Part shown: piece by piece, positions 23,510 to 30,645 of the stretch
Position numbering within the stretch: the stretch's first letter is position 1
Layout of the letters: each line of letters opens with the position of its first letter
Source: Alphaproteobacteria bacterium
GTDB lineage: Bacteria; Pseudomonadota; Alphaproteobacteria; SMXP01
Assembly (NCBI GenBank): GCA_021774995.1
Contig: JAJFIM010000109.1
Coordinates: forward strand, 1 to 35,111
Direction of reading: 5' to 3'
DNA: 35,111 nucleotides
Position numbers and translations under genes: made by a program
The notes under the pieces: generated by a model
Databases searched by the model: none
What the model was told of the DNA's origin: nothing
The model's input: only the letters and a program-made list of their open reading frames with translations

Positions 23510-24412
23510 TTATCCTTTATTTGCCCTACTTTTTTTGTCTGACAGTGCATATTTTTCTACATACTCAATCATCAGCCCGGCGATGTCTTTGCCTGAAGTT
23601 CTTTCTATTCCTTCAAGGCCGGGGGATGAGTTCACCTCCAGTATCAGGGGACCACGATCAGAGCGCACAATATCAACACCGGCGACATCAAGCCCCATTG
23701 CTTTGGCACCGGCCACTGCCAGTTTTCTTTCTGCAGGGGTAATCTTTATTTTCTCAGCAGAGCCGCCAGCATGCAGGTTGGAACGGAAATCACCGTCCTG
23801 TGCCTTGCGCATCATAGCGGCAATGACCTTATCGCCAATGACAAAGCACCTTATATCCGATCCGGCGGATTCTTTTATAAATTCCTGTACCAGAAAATGG
23901 GCTTCCAGACCGCGAAAAGCCTCAATAACACTCTCTGCTGCTTTTTTAGTTTCTGCCAGTATAACGCCTTTGCCCTGCGCCCCCTCCAAAAGCTTAATAA
24001 CCAAGGGTGCACCGCCCATCATAGTAATTAAATCATCTGTATTTTTTGTGGAATGGGCATATCCTGTAAGAGGCATACCTAATTTTTTTCGCGAGAGTAT
24101 CTGATGCGCCCGCAACTTGTCCCGCGCCCTTGTAACAGCCAGAGAGCCGTTAAGAGCATAAACACCGCCCATTTCAAACTGCCGCAAAGACGCCGTGCCA
24201 TAAAAGGTCACAGACGCGCCGATCCGGGAAACCACCGCATCAAAATCAAGAACTTCTTCATTGTAATGAACCTCCGGTTTGGTCGAGTTGATATTCATAA
24301 AGCATTTCAAAACATCAACAACCCTCACTTCATGCCCACGCTCTTCAGCAGCTTCAACCAGCCGTTTGGTTGAATAAAGTTCCGGTCCACGTGAGAGAAT
24401 TCCTATTTTCAT
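23510..24412 (-). CDS. rimK: RimK-family ATP-grasp glutamate ligase
   Basis: This 300-residue ATP-grasp enzyme adds glutamate to a carboxyl or protein C-terminus, in E. coli to ribosomal protein S6. Start ATG 24412 gives KIGILSRGPELYSTKRL, the typical opening. The ATP-grasp core includes PLVIKLLEGAQGKGV, FLVQEFIKES, DIRCFVIGDKVIAAM and the Mg2+-binding LILEVNSSPGLEGIE. It follows corA by 1 nt and precedes the M14-like gene by 3 nt. Presence within an ion-transport operon, with a hydrolase partner, suggests a stress-linked modification of a cellular protein or small molecule. The target is not certain. Confidence 0.88.
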   Translation of the reverse strand: MKIGILSRGPELYSTKRLVEAAEERGHEVRVVDVLKCFMNINSTKPEVHYNEEVLDFDAVVSRIGASVTFYGTASLRQFEMGGVYALNGSLAVTRARDKLRAHQILSRKKLGMPLTGYAHSTKNTDDLITMMGGAPLVIKLLEGAQGKGVILAETKKAAESVIEAFRGLEAHFLVQEFIKESAGSDIRCFVIGDKVIAAMMRKAQDGDFRSNLHAGGSAEKIKITPAERKLAVAGAKAMGLDVAGVDIVRSDRGPLILEVNSSPGLEGIERTSGKDIAGLMIEYVEKYALSDKKSRANKG

Positions 24413-24413
24413 G

Positions 24414-25505
24414 TTAGTTCTTTCTCCCAATCCAGCCCTTGCGCCAAAAATAAATTAAGAGTCCGGCAGCAAATAGAGCCATTAGTCCCAATGCAAACGG
24501 ATAGCCAAAATACCAGCGCAGTTCGGGCATGTTAAGAGGCGAGACATCCGGGTCGAAATTCATGCCGTACAGCCCGGCTATAAAGCCCAGAGGCATAAAG
24601 ATCGTGGCGATGATGGTCAGAACTTTCATAACTTCATTCATTTTGTTGGACAGGCTGGACAAATAAAGGTCTGTAAGGCCCGCCGCCCGTTCGCGGTATG
24701 TCTCTAAAATATCGATAATCTGGATCACATGGTCATAGCAATCACGTAAAAATAGCTTCGTTTCGTCATGGATTAAAGGCATATCACCGGACAGGCGGCT
24801 TAGTGCCTCACGCAACGGCCAGATGCCATGACGAAGCACCTGCAAATCACGCTTTATCTCATGCGTTTGTTCCACGACTTGTTTGTCCGGATTGCCGACA
24901 ACCACGTCTTCCAGTGCATTAAGCCGTTCGCTGAAATGTTCAAGAACCGGGAAATAACCGTCCACAATCGCGTCAAGCAGGGCGTAAGCCAGATAATCAG
25001 CCTCCATAAAACGAATGCGCTGTCCGCCCTTGCGGATACGCTCGCGCACAGGTTCGAGGCAATCGCCGGGACGCTCCTGAAAGGAAACTACAAAATTCTT
25101 GCCCAGGAAAAAGCTGACCTGTTCTATGTCCAGCACATCGTTCCGCAGACAGGCCATGCGGGTAATGATAAAAATTTCCTTGTCGTACTCTTCAACTTTT
25201 GGCCTGTGATGCACATTCAAAACATCTTCCAGTGCCAGCGTATGAAGCCCGAAGATTTCCCCCAGTTTTTTCAGCAAATCTGCATCACCAAGACCGTCCA
25301 CATTGACCCATACAATTGTTCCCTTTTTCAGGAACGGCTTTATTTCTTCAGGATTTTCAATCACTTTTTCTGTCAGTTCATCCCGGTTAAACGCCATAAC
25401 CGTTACAACAGGCTCTGGAGCCTGTTCGGGCACAATCAGCGTTCCCGGTGCCGTGCCGGGCAGCTTCAGATGTGATTTTGGTAATAATCTATGTCGTTTT
25501 AGCAT
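24414..25505 (-). CDS. corA: CorA-family magnesium transporter
   Basis: This is a 363-residue divalent-cation channel. A large cytosolic N-terminal domain (WVNVDGLGDADLLKKLGEIF, ALEDVLNVHHRPKVEEYD) leads to two C-terminal membrane segments with the signature YGMNF at residues about 318-322 and a last segment FALGLMALFAAGLLIYFW. It forms a pentamer in the inner membrane. Its start overlaps the antiporter gene end by 17 nt, and the RimK gene begins 1 nt downstream. The N-terminal tail is basic (LKRHRLLPKSHLK). Confidence 0.93.
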   Translation of the reverse strand: MLKRHRLLPKSHLKLPGTAPGTLIVPEQAPEPVVTVMAFNRDELTEKVIENPEEIKPFLKKGTIVWVNVDGLGDADLLKKLGEIFGLHTLALEDVLNVHHRPKVEEYDKEIFIITRMACLRNDVLDIEQVSFFLGKNFVVSFQERPGDCLEPVRERIRKGGQRIRFMEADYLAYALLDAIVDGYFPVLEHFSERLNALEDVVVGNPDKQVVEQTHEIKRDLQVLRHGIWPLREALSRLSGDMPLIHDETKLFLRDCYDHVIQIIDILETYRERAAGLTDLYLSSLSNKMNEVMKVLTIIATIFMPLGFIAGLYGMNFDPDVSPLNMPELRWYFGYPFALGLMALFAAGLLIYFWRKGWIGRKN

Positions 25506-26691
25506 GAACCCTCCTTTTTCCCGTTCTGCGGGTGCGCCGCCTTCGCAACAAATTCATCCGTCTTATACCATAAAGCCAGAGCGGTGTTATCACTAACGAT
25601 AAAGCAATAATGGAAACAACGTATTTGTAACCATCCGGCATGATGGCTCCGGTGGTAAGGCCGAGCGCAGCCAGTACAAAGGAGAACTCTCCGATCTGGC
25701 CCAATGCTGCCCCAATCACAATCGAATTGCGGCGTGATAAGCCAAGCCATTTCAAAATAGTGATATTAACCACTGTTTTAAGTGTCATGGCTATTCCCAG
25801 CAATGCCAGAACGCGCCAGAGTTTTTCGACCAGAAAATCAAGATCAATCAAAAGCCCGATGGACAGGAAGAACACCATCATTAACACTTCAAATATCGGC
25901 TTAATATTATCTTCATAGGCTGAACGTTTTGCGGTATTCCCAATCACAAGCCCTGCCAGGAATGCCCCGTACGCTGCCGATAGGCCAAAAAAACCTGCCA
26001 AAGCTGCCGCCGAAAAACACATAGCCAGAGCCGTCACGGCCGTCTGGCTTTCCAGTGGTATCATGCCTACCATCCTCGCAAACCAGTGTGGCTTGCGATT
26101 TAAAATAATTATCAACCCCGACATAAAACCAATAGCCAGAACGATCCTAGGAATTTCCATGACGTCAAAACCATGACCACCCATTGCACCAACAATCAGC
26201 AACATCGGAATAACGGCAATATCCTGCGCGATCAGGATACCAACAGCGGCACGCCCCAACGTGGTATTCAGTTCCCCTATATCCTGCAACAGCTTAATAG
26301 CCACTGCCGTACTGCTCAGCGATACCGAAAAACCGAGTAACAAGATACGAGCCAATGGCCAGTCAAACAGGGAGCCAAGGGCAAACATTGCTCCCACGCC
26401 AATGATAATCTGTGATAGCGTAAGAATAATCGCCGCCCTGTAAACAGGCGCGAATTTCTTTAGATCAAGCTCTAACCCGACAACAAACAGGAGTAAGAGA
26501 ATGCCAAGCCCGGCCAGCGTCTTGATTTGCTCTTCGTCATGAACCACTCCAAGAACAGACGGCCCCAGCACAAACCCGACCAAGATATAACCGACCAGTA
26601 CAGGCTGATGCAGGCGCTGTAATAACGCCCCGCCTGCAAAGGCAGAAGCCAATAATAACGCCAGTTGGGTTAAAGTGCTGTGATCTTCCAT
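25489..26691 (-). CDS. CPA2-family cation:proton antiporter
   Basis: This is a 400-residue inner-membrane antiporter of the KefB/CPA2 group with about 12 membrane segments. Motifs are GYILVGFVLGPSVLG, LFVVGLELDLKKF and AQDIAVIPMLLIVGA, the latter with the conserved transport Asp, and SLSSTAVAIKLL. It ends soon after the last segment without the cytosolic RCK domain found in KefB/KefC, so ligand gating by glutathione is unlikely. It lies 3 nt after the mscS-type gene and overlaps corA by 17 nt. Confidence 0.92.
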   Translation of the reverse strand: MEDHSTLTQLALLLASAFAGGALLQRLHQPVLVGYILVGFVLGPSVLGVVHDEEQIKTLAGLGILLLLFVVGLELDLKKFAPVYRAAIILTLSQIIIGVGAMFALGSLFDWPLARILLLGFSVSLSSTAVAIKLLQDIGELNTTLGRAAVGILIAQDIAVIPMLLIVGAMGGHGFDVMEIPRIVLAIGFMSGLIIILNRKPHWFARMVGMIPLESQTAVTALAMCFSAAALAGFFGLSAAYGAFLAGLVIGNTAKRSAYEDNIKPIFEVLMMVFFLSIGLLIDLDFLVEKLWRVLALLGIAMTLKTVVNITILKWLGLSRRNSIVIGAALGQIGEFSFVLAALGLTTGAIMPDGYKYVVSIIALSLVITPLWLYGIRRMNLLRRRRTRRTGKRRVHAKTT

Positions 26692-26694
26692 CTT

Positions 26695-27675
26695 TTACTT
26701 GCCTCGCGGCATCATTTTAGAGACTTCAGAACTTTTAATATGAAGATCACGCTGCGGAAACGGTATTCCAATATGGTTTTTATTAAACTTGCGCCATATC
26801 TCAAACATAACTTCGCTTTGTGGTTCCCAACGTCCCTGCGTCACATCAGCCACCCAGAAATGCAAGATAAAATTCACAGAACTATCTCCGAACCCTCTTA
26901 GAAAGCATTTGGGTTCCGGCTCTGCTATGCAACGCGGATGATCTTTAGCTGCCTCTAATATAAGCTCGCGAGCTTTTTCGATATCAGATCCATAGGATAC
27001 GCCCAGTGCTATCTCTACTCGTCCCTTGGTATTGCTGAATGTCCAGTTAATCACGCGGCTTGTTATAAAATCCTCGTTGGGAATCATTATTTCTTTGCCA
27101 TCAAAGGTTTCGACCAAAGTAAAACGTGCACTGGATTTGCGAACGAAGCCAAAAGTGCCGTCACTAAGCTCCACCAAATCATCCTGCTCCACCGATTTTT
27201 CCAGCAATAAAATAAGACCGCTAATAAAGTTAGACGCTATTTTTTGTAGACCAAACCCCAAACCTATACCAAGCGCACCACTGAAAACAGTGAGAGTCGT
27301 TAAATCAATGCCAAGAATATCCAGGGTGAACAGGAAAGAAACAAAGTAAATAAAAATTTGAATTATTTTTAGAAGCAAGGCGCGGTTAGAAGCCCGCAAT
27401 TTTTTCAGTTTATTGATTCTGCTCTCTGCAACATCAGAAACTATGGCTGCTGTCCAAAAGATTAAGACAATAATCAATAACGACTTCAAGGCCTTGTAGG
27501 CACTAATTTTATAAGCACCCGCTTTAAATGACAAACCATCAGTGTCCAGATATTGTTTGGCGACATCAAAATATCCGGCAGTACCAAGGGCAAGGATGGC
27601 AATCATGGCCAGAAACATCAGCCATTTAGCAAATGCTCCTTTAGGTTTTAGTATATGTAGCCATATATTTTTCAT
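26695..27675 (-). CDS. MscS-family mechanosensitive channel
   Basis: This is a 326-residue inner-membrane channel that releases solutes on hypo-osmotic shock. After an amphipathic start there are about four hydrophobic segments (WLMFLAMIAILALGTAGYF, LLIIVLIFWTAAIVSDV, IFIYFVSFLFTLDILG). Then comes the pore helix with ALGIGLGFGLQKIASNF and the beta domain (DGTFGFVRKSSARFTLVE, EIMIPNEDF). It is the first gene of a tightly packed operon (gaps 3, -17, 1, 3, 27 and 3 nt). The ATG has no clear Shine-Dalgarno on this strand. Confidence 0.92.
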   Translation of the reverse strand: MKNIWLHILKPKGAFAKWLMFLAMIAILALGTAGYFDVAKQYLDTDGLSFKAGAYKISAYKALKSLLIIVLIFWTAAIVSDVAESRINKLKKLRASNRALLLKIIQIFIYFVSFLFTLDILGIDLTTLTVFSGALGIGLGFGLQKIASNFISGLILLLEKSVEQDDLVELSDGTFGFVRKSSARFTLVETFDGKEIMIPNEDFITSRVINWTFSNTKGRVEIALGVSYGSDIEKARELILEAAKDHPRCIAEPEPKCFLRGFGDSSVNFILHFWVADVTQGRWEPQSEVMFEIWRKFNKNHIGIPFPQRDLHIKSSEVSKMMPRGK

Positions 27676-27815
27676 GAAATCAGCATACTTATCTGGAGGT
27701 TTTATATCAACTAATCTTTATTGAAACTCAATGGTTTATAAGATGTTTTATGATCGCGGACTTCGGCTAACACCCGTATGGCAATCACCAAAAACCAAGT
27801 TTATAGCTTAAAAGA

Positions 27816-27846
27816 AAACCCCACCTTTACGGAGAAGGCGGGGTTT
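27816..27846 (-). terminator. Rho-independent terminator
   Basis: AAACCCC-A-CCTT pairs with AAGG-C-GGGGTTT (27816-27846); on the minus strand it is followed by TTCTTTT. It lies 26 bp after the stop of the secreted-protein gene and closes that operon. Confidence 0.85.
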
Positions 27847-27871
27847 GATCAATTCAATATTTAACTTTATG

Positions 27872-28192
27872 TTATTGCAACGTCCAATCCCCTTTTAACT
27901 CACCGTCACTATCCTCATGCTCGTCCGGTATATCTTCATCCGGCGTTTCAGGGTCCGCAACAACAAACCCTTTTTCGTTCATGCAGGAAGCAAATACAGC
28001 CTCCCATTGTTCCTTCGGATAGCCCTCGGTTTCTGCATCAAAAGCAATATCCTCATTAGCCATATCCGTACAGGATTCATAGGCCATCCCATAAGCATCC
28101 GACTCCTCATATACGTCATCTTCTCCAAATGCTAATTGCGGAGTCATGGACATAAAAACAATGGCTGCCGAAAGTAAAAATGGTTTTTTCAT
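27872..28192 (-). CDS. Small acidic secreted protein
   Basis: This is a 106-residue protein with a clear signal peptide (MKKPFLLSAAIVFMSMTP, cut after LAFG, about 23). The mature part is strongly acidic, with two Cys (YESCTDMAN and ASCMNEKGF) that may form a disulfide, and a tail PETPDEDIPDEHEDSDGE. GGAA-type ribosome site (AAGGA, 8 nt before ATG). It lies downstream of the 46-residue Cys/His peptide gene in the stress cluster. The family is unknown to me. A periplasmic location is expected. Confidence 0.75.
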   Translation of the reverse strand: MKKPFLLSAAIVFMSMTPQLAFGEDDVYEESDAYGMAYESCTDMANEDIAFDAETEGYPKEQWEAVFASCMNEKGFVVADPETPDEDIPDEHEDSDGELKGDWTLQ

Positions 28193-28214
28193 TATCTTAT
28201 TCCTTGTCCGGTTT

Positions 28215-28237
28215 CCCTGCGGGACTCACCCGCAGGG
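28215..28237 (-). terminator. Perfect 9-bp hairpin between small genes
   Basis: CCCTGCGGG pairs with CCCGCAGGG around the loop ACTCA. There is no T-tract (AAACC follows on the minus strand), so it may be a transcript-stabilising or attenuating hairpin between the 46-residue gene and the secreted-protein gene. Confidence 0.5.
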
Positions 28238-28251
28238 CACCAGTTCTATTG

Positions 28252-28392
28252 TTAACCGCAAGAGCCTTTGTGCGAACCGCACCCTGACTCTGATTTGCCT
28301 TTTGATTTTTTGCCCTTTTCTTCCTTTTTGGGCTGGTTTGCCGGAACCGGTTTATTGGCAGCGGATTTTTCAGTTTTTGACTTTTTTAGCAT
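28252..28392 (-). CDS. 46-residue Lys-rich peptide with Cys/His tail
   Basis: This tiny gene is easy to miss. ATG 28392 has GGAG 8 nt upstream. The protein is MLKKSKTEKSAANKPV, then KKEEKGKKSKGKSESG and finally CGSHKGSCG, a C-x2-H-x3-C arrangement able to bind a metal. Nearly a third of its residues are Lys. It has no signal or membrane segment. A TTGA-N6-TCAA box and a TATAGT -10 lie upstream at 28491 and 28464, so it is probably the first gene of the operon with 27872-28192. The function is unknown. Confidence 0.6.
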   Translation of the reverse strand: MLKKSKTEKSAANKPVPANQPKKEEKGKKSKGKSESGCGSHKGSCG

Positions 28393-28463
28393 GGTTGTTC
28401 TCCATTAAAATTTGTAACCTTTAGCGGCCACAGCGATGACCCGATTCTTCAGATCACGATAAA

Positions 28464-28504
28464 ACTATAAAATTTTCCCTGGCAAAAAACTTGACGATAG
28501 TCAA
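28464..28504 (-). promoter_or_regulatory. CRP/FNR-type box and -10 for the 46-residue gene operon
   Basis: TTGACGATAGTCAA (28491-28504) is a TTGA-N6-TCAA dyad. If its centre is at -41.5, transcription starts near 28456 on the minus strand, and TATAGT (28464-28469) lies within 1 bp of the expected -10. The start codon is at 28392. Confidence 0.65.
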
Positions 28505-28534
28505 TAAAACAGACTTTGTATGAAGCCACCTGAT

Positions 28535-28732
28535 TTAGTCACTTGAAATGGCAAGATCAATACCGTCACCGTCATCTTCATCGTATTCGTAATCACCATC
28601 TGACATTACATCCTCAATCTCATCAATAAGATCGTTGATCAAGCCATGTATATTACGATTATTGGTAAAGCGATGCGCGTCATGTTTCAAATCCTTGACC
28701 TTGTTTCAAAGCACCTCTAAATTATCTGACAT
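28535..28732 (-). pseudogene. Small acidic protein with an in-frame TGA
   Basis: From ATG 28732 (AAGGA 8 nt before it) the frame reads MSDNLEVL, then TGA (28706-28708), then NKVKDLKHDAHRFTNN, LINDLIDEIEDVMSDG and DYEYDEDDGDGIDLAIS to TAA at 28535. Without the TGA it would be a 65-residue acidic protein. The part after TGA keeps frame and amino acid bias, so it was recently coding. A TGG-to-TGA change (L-W-N-K) is the simplest explanation. It follows 28746-28955 by 13 nt, in the same operon. Confidence 0.6.
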
Positions 28733-28745
28733 AACAAAAGATTCC

Positions 28746-28955
28746 TTAATCTATATCTTTATCCATATCTTCGCGGTGAACACCCCAGAAGATGACGTCA
28801 CTTCCAAAATTACCTTTGCCACCAAACAGCGCACCGTTAGCTTTTGGTGTGGATTTTTTTGTTTTTACACCGGGCTTGTTTCCGAACATATTGGCCGGAT
28901 CGGCGGTATGTTTCTTGACATTGTCAGATGTCGTTACAATGGTTGGTGTTTTCAT
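28746..28955 (-). CDS. Small basic hypothetical protein of the stress cluster
   Basis: This is a 69-residue protein from ATG 28955 (GGGAG 7 nt upstream); an earlier in-frame start at 28979 has no such signal. Visible parts are MKTPTIVTTSDNVKKHT, ADPANMFGNKPGVKTKK and GALFGGKGNFGSDVIFWGV. It is hydrophilic, Lys- and Gly-rich and probably partly disordered. It has its own -10 (CATACT at 28986) below a TTGA-N6-TCAA box and begins the operon with the TGA-interrupted gene. The family is not recognised. Confidence 0.65.
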   Translation of the reverse strand: MKTPTIVTTSDNVKKHTADPANMFGNKPGVKTKKSTPKANGALFGGKGNFGSDVIFWGVHREDMDKDID

Positions 28956-28985
28956 GGCTTTTCTCCCGCTACTGGACACACTTAA

Positions 28986-29055
28986 AGTATGAAATAAATC
29001 ACCTTTTTAAAACTTGATGACGGTCAATTTTTTAAGGGACAGGAGAGAATATTTT
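28986..29055. promoter_or_regulatory. Divergent promoters sharing one CRP/FNR-type box
   Basis: The dyad TTGATGACGGTCAA (29014-29027, centre 29020.5) has CATACT on the minus strand at 28986-28991 and TATTTT on the plus strand at 29050-29055. Both are exactly where a -10 should lie if the box is centred at -41.5 (starts near 28979 and 29062). One site could therefore activate both the small-protein operon and hsp20. Confidence 0.65.
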
Positions 29056-29183
29056 GGTTCCAGCCTGTGATGTTTTTACCCGGTGCCAGTTTTTCATTAA
29101 GGAGAATTATTAGCTATGGGCACCTCACGGAAAGACATCACAGGCATTACTTAACAATTTGAGTTAAAAAAGGAACCAAAGCT
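29052..29183 (+). promoter_or_regulatory. Structured leader of the hsp20 gene, candidate RNA thermometer
   Basis: Several stems can form. TTTGGTTCC (29053-29061) pairs with GGAACCAAA (29172-29180), which overlaps the Shine-Dalgarno AAGGA. GCCTGTGATGT (29063-29073) pairs with ACATCACAGGC (29135-29145), and TTAAC/GTTAA (29151-29167) forms a third stem. If the transcript starts near 29062, only the latter two are made; an upstream start would include all three. A 12-codon ORF (29116-29154) with AAGGAG lies within the loop. Confidence 0.5.
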
Positions 29184-29702
29184 ATGGCACATCCTGCTGA
29201 AAAAGAACCTCATACACCTGTCAGCGACAGGCCCGAGGAAAAGATTGATCCGGCAACAAACATGATGTTCGCACCGTTTTTTGTCCTGCAACGGGAAATC
29301 AATCATATGTTTGCCGATACCATTAAAAACTTCGAATTACCCAATAACTGGCATGGTATAGGGAAAAGCCTGCCGTCTGTAGATATCAAGGAAAATGATG
29401 AAGCCTTCAGCGTGCAAACACACCTGCCAAGCAAGCGGCCTGAAGATGTTGAGGTAAGCATTGCTGATGATTTTCTGACGATTAAAGCGCATCATAAAAC
29501 AAACGAGAAAAAAGAGACGGAATTTGGCCCATGGAGTCCTTATACTGCTGGAAACCATCTGCGCACTGTCATGCTGCCGGAAACAGCAAATATAGACAAA
29601 GCAGTTGCTGAAATGAGCGATAACATTTTAACCATCAAAGTTCCAAAAAAGCAGGAAGCGGTCGATAAAACCCGGAAGCTTACGATTAAAAAGATCAAAT
29701 AA
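29184..29702 (+). CDS. Small heat-shock protein (Hsp20/alpha-crystallin)
   Basis: This is a 172-residue cytosolic holdase chaperone. The alpha-crystallin domain spans about 68-165: LPSVDIKENDEAFSVQTHLP, DVEVSIADDFLTIKA, then RTVMLPETANIDKAVA and NILTIKVPKKQ (the conserved L-x-I/V-x-V/I-P end). The N-terminal arm (NMMFAPFFVLQREINHMFAD) is hydrophobic. Start ATG 29184 follows AAGGA. The leader is structured and a divergent box lies upstream. A strong terminator follows. It is a lone gene in a stress cluster. Confidence 0.95.
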   Translation: MAHPAEKEPHTPVSDRPEEKIDPATNMMFAPFFVLQREINHMFADTIKNFELPNNWHGIGKSLPSVDIKENDEAFSVQTHLPSKRPEDVEVSIADDFLTIKAHHKTNEKKETEFGPWSPYTAGNHLRTVMLPETANIDKAVAEMSDNILTIKVPKKQEAVDKTRKLTIKKIK

Positions 29703-29733
29703 TTTGTTCACTACCCCTTTAATACCAATCCCT

Positions 29734-29762
29734 GAAGCCCCCATGATGGGGGCTTCTTTTTA
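29734..29762 (+). terminator. Terminator of hsp20
   Basis: GAAGCCCCCAT pairs with ATGGGGGCTTC (29734-29756) followed by TTTTT. It lies 31 bp past the hsp20 stop and also separates it from the convergent regulator gene. Confidence 0.9.
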
Positions 29763-30545
29763 CATTAACTTCAGGATGCGGCAAATATCACAATCTGCTT
29801 TCGTGCAAAGCAGCTTTTCCTTGAGCGTACATTCTGACTCACGGCAACAGTAAATTTCGCAGTAATCCTGTAATTCATCCAGATCACCAATGGTAACTTC
29901 ACGGCCTTTAAACCGCATATCCAAATCATGTTGCAGCCGCCGCATGGCACGGGAAAAGGTTTCCGGTTTCATGCCAAGACGCTCGGCAACAAGAAACTTG
30001 TTAAATGGCAACATCACCTGTTGAACGCCACCCCGGTCAAGACATAGTTTTAAAAGAAAGGCAGCAACGCGCTGTGCCGCCGTTAGCTGACTTGATAGCT
30101 CTAGTACAAATCCTGATTTATTGAGATGATCTGCTAACGATGAAATCATTTTCAGGGCTAATTCGGGGTGATCTCTCAACCGTTCCCGCATGGTAGAGGA
30201 AGGGATAACAAGGCATTTAGCGTCCTTACCCCCGACCTGCGCACTACAGGGATAGGAACGCCCCTTTACAACGCATTCTTCACCGAATGTATCACCCCGT
30301 GTTAGCAGTGCCTGTACGACTTGTTCACCTTCCACGTTGTCATGAAAAAGTTTGATCCAGCCCTCCATAATGACATAAAGAAAATCTGCCGGATCGCCAT
30401 GCTGAAAAAGCAGGTTGTTTTTCTGATATTCAACAAAGCGGGAATGTTTCAAAAACCAGTCAATATCTACATCAGACAATTCCGCAAAAAATGGAACTGT
30501 TTTAAGTAAAAGTTTGTTGTTTATTTCATTCTTTGCGGCAATCAT
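29760..30545 (-). CDS. CRP/FNR-family regulator with cysteine-rich C-terminal tail
   Basis: This is a 261-residue regulator. It has a cyclic-nucleotide-type sensor domain (NNLLFQHGDPADFLYVIMEG, GDTFGEECVVKGRSYPC) and a Crp-type HTH whose recognition helix contains ETFSR, the E-x-x-S-R signature that reads TTGA half-sites. The last about 35 residues hold seven Cys (DYCEIYCCRESECTL, LLCTKADCDICRILK), unlike FNR, whose Fe-S Cys are N-terminal; no N-terminal Cys cluster is present. I chose ATG 30545; an earlier GTG at 30593 would translate through a TTGA-N6-TCAA box. It is convergent with hsp20 and divergent from the CBS gene. Confidence 0.88.
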   Translation of the reverse strand: MIAAKNEINNKLLLKTVPFFAELSDVDIDWFLKHSRFVEYQKNNLLFQHGDPADFLYVIMEGWIKLFHDNVEGEQVVQALLTRGDTFGEECVVKGRSYPCSAQVGGKDAKCLVIPSSTMRERLRDHPELALKMISSLADHLNKSGFVLELSSQLTAAQRVAAFLLKLCLDRGGVQQVMLPFNKFLVAERLGMKPETFSRAMRRLQHDLDMRFKGREVTIGDLDELQDYCEIYCCRESECTLKEKLLCTKADCDICRILKLM

Positions 30546-30566
30546 AAATAATAATTCCAATAAAAG

Positions 30567-30608
30567 TTGATGATGGTCAAACTTTTTCACCACTATCCTT
30601 TGTATCCT
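30567..30608 (+). promoter_or_regulatory. CRP/FNR-type box and -10 of the CBS gene
   Basis: TTGATGATGGTCAA (30567-30580, centre 30573.5) lies 41.5 bp before a predicted start at 30615, and TATCCT (30603-30608) is exactly at the -10 place. The box also sits 22 bp upstream of the regulator start on the other strand, allowing autoregulation. Confidence 0.65.
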
Positions 30609-30645
30609 GAGATTGTATCACACATGCAAGCAAAGGGAGACTGTC

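Noticed and set aside
27719..27729. Extra CRP/FNR-type box (TTGA-N3-TCAA) before the mscS operon
   Set aside because: The spacing between half-sites is 3, not 6 bp.
28706..28708. Selenocysteine codon
   Set aside because: No convincing hairpin follows the TGA and no selenocysteine genes are in the window; a TGG-to-TGA change is simpler.
30546..30593. Longer start (GTG 30593) of the CRP/FNR regulator
   Set aside because: It would put an exact TTGA-N6-TCAA box inside the coding sequence and add residues atypical for the family.
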